Positions 63,430-64,000 of a stretch of DNA of 64,000 nt are shown here, in pieces (the stretch's first letter is position 1; every line of letters begins with the position of its first letter). The notes under the pieces were generated by a model that worked only from the letters and a program-made list of their open reading frames with translations, was not told the origin of the DNA and did not search any database. The translations under genes were made by a program, and so were the position numbers. Source of the DNA: an uncultured Planctomycetota bacterium (GTDB lineage Bacteria; Planctomycetota; Phycisphaerae; SM23-33). The DNA is taken from the NCBI GenBank assembly GCA_903892515.1, contig CAITIS010000134.1, positions 62,001-126,000 on the forward strand, read 5' to 3'.

Positions 63430-64000
63430 CCGCGCAGACGGCAGGGTCCGCAGGTTCTTTCGCGCCGTTGCGAAAGGTTCTGCGGACGGGTCCAGCGGCA
63501 GCTCGCGCAGGCGTTCGGCGCGTGCCCCTCAAAGCGCCGCCAACCGCGCCGCCCCTCATGGGTGGTCGCTGCACTGGGTGGCATGGTCACGCTGTTGCGT
63601 GACCATGTCGGGACCTGCCACGCCAAAGCACTGCGGAACCATACGGCACCAACCGGCACCAACCGGAACGAAACGGAACGAAACGGAACCAAACGGAACC
63701 ATTGGGAACGAGTCGGAACCGTTTGGACCGATTTGGAACGCAGGAAGACTCCCGCATCACTCTGGCCGCCAGCAGCTTGCGGATTCGTCTCTGCTCTTGG
63801 CTCGCACCTGCTGCCCACAAGCGCACCCCATGCGCACGTCCGCGCAGCGTCCTGATTCCTGTCACTCGCCCGCGTGGCACCGCTCTTCACTTTTCAAACT
63901 TTCTCCCCCGGCCCGCTCGGCCGGAGGCCCTTCCATAGAAGGGCCGACGCACCCTTTTCTGCGCACAAGCCGACGCGGCCTAACCGACTCTTCCGGCCAG
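63430..64000. repeat. Terminal spacer: family A hairpin and a period-10 array
   Basis: 63576-63611 is a family A hairpin, GGGTGGCATGGTCACGC to GCGTGACCATGTCGGG. 63643-63742 is an array with an exact 10-base period of units such as AAACGGAACC. The rest to 64000 includes a palindrome-rich stretch (CCGGCCCGCTCGGCCGG) and no gene that I can support. Confidence 0.75.

Overview
The window is GC-rich DNA with gene content typical of a free-living, diderm Planctomycetota bacterium, possibly Phycisphaerae-like; this placement is an inference. The evidence is a PEP-CTERM sorting signal, an H-X9-DG type pseudopilin, paired PQQ-type beta-propellers with the W-RGP-RDG motif, lipoprotein and TolC-type proteins, and a secreted protein with a GNWSDATKWD motif. 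Both strands are used, operons are short, and many intergenic gaps are filled with palindromic or short-period repeats.

Layout. 1-4343: partial secreted protein, a lipoprotein acetolactate decarboxylase, uppS and purA. 4500-9152: a minus-strand pilT operon with a pilT ATPase, a membrane-fused GspE/PilB-like protein with a broken Walker A, and a CvpA-like membrane protein. 9713-10608: a pseudo-receiver and a 58-aa membrane protein. 10913-15603: PQQ propeller, PQQ propeller, 2x[4Fe-4S] ferredoxin, radical SAM. 16293-20799: pilM, a ParA-like ATPase with a long Ala/Pro tail, and a PilP/GspB-like bitopic protein, followed by tRNA-Gln. 21495-22451: a PEP-CTERM protein. 22504-23984: pyrR-pyrB. 24437-29917: a TolC/HlyD/MacB-type efflux system. 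30253-33465: GNAT, NhaA and DUF502. 33611-39233: a cluster of signalling proteins (histidine kinase, receiver-kinase, receiver-GAF, receiver). 39581-44677: a 1698-aa protein made largely of about 17 repeats of about 53 aa, with a zinc-ribbon-like head and a two-TM tail. 45270-48071: a single-chain MmeI-type restriction-modification enzyme. 48119-54082: MazG-like protein, ferredoxin-type aldo/keto reductase, MFS, DoxX and B12-dependent ribonucleotide reductase. 54297-54386: a 29-aa lysine-rich peptide with its own terminator. 54772-57054: orphan ParA, queE, queD. 57266-63429: FAD oxidoreductase, histone-deacetylase-fold protein, zinc-ribbon protein, pseudopilin, dapF and a Gfo/Idh/MocA oxidoreductase.

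How the parts relate. The two pilus/secretion loci (4.5-9.2 kb and 16.3-20.8 kb) plus the pseudopilin near 60 kb point to a type IV pilus/type II secretion-like machine, of which PilB, PilC, PilN/O and PilQ are not in this window. The signalling cluster at 33-39 kb lies next to the giant repeat protein but no direct link is visible.

The most unusual signal is repeats. Several families of interspersed palindromes, a 113-bp MITE-like element in two copies, and about ten short-period arrays fill the gaps. Some of the same palindromes also occur in frame inside the disordered tails of two ParA-family proteins. The strongest novelty candidates are this repeat-to-protein traffic, the giant 159-bp-repeat gene, and the GspE-like pseudo-ATPase.
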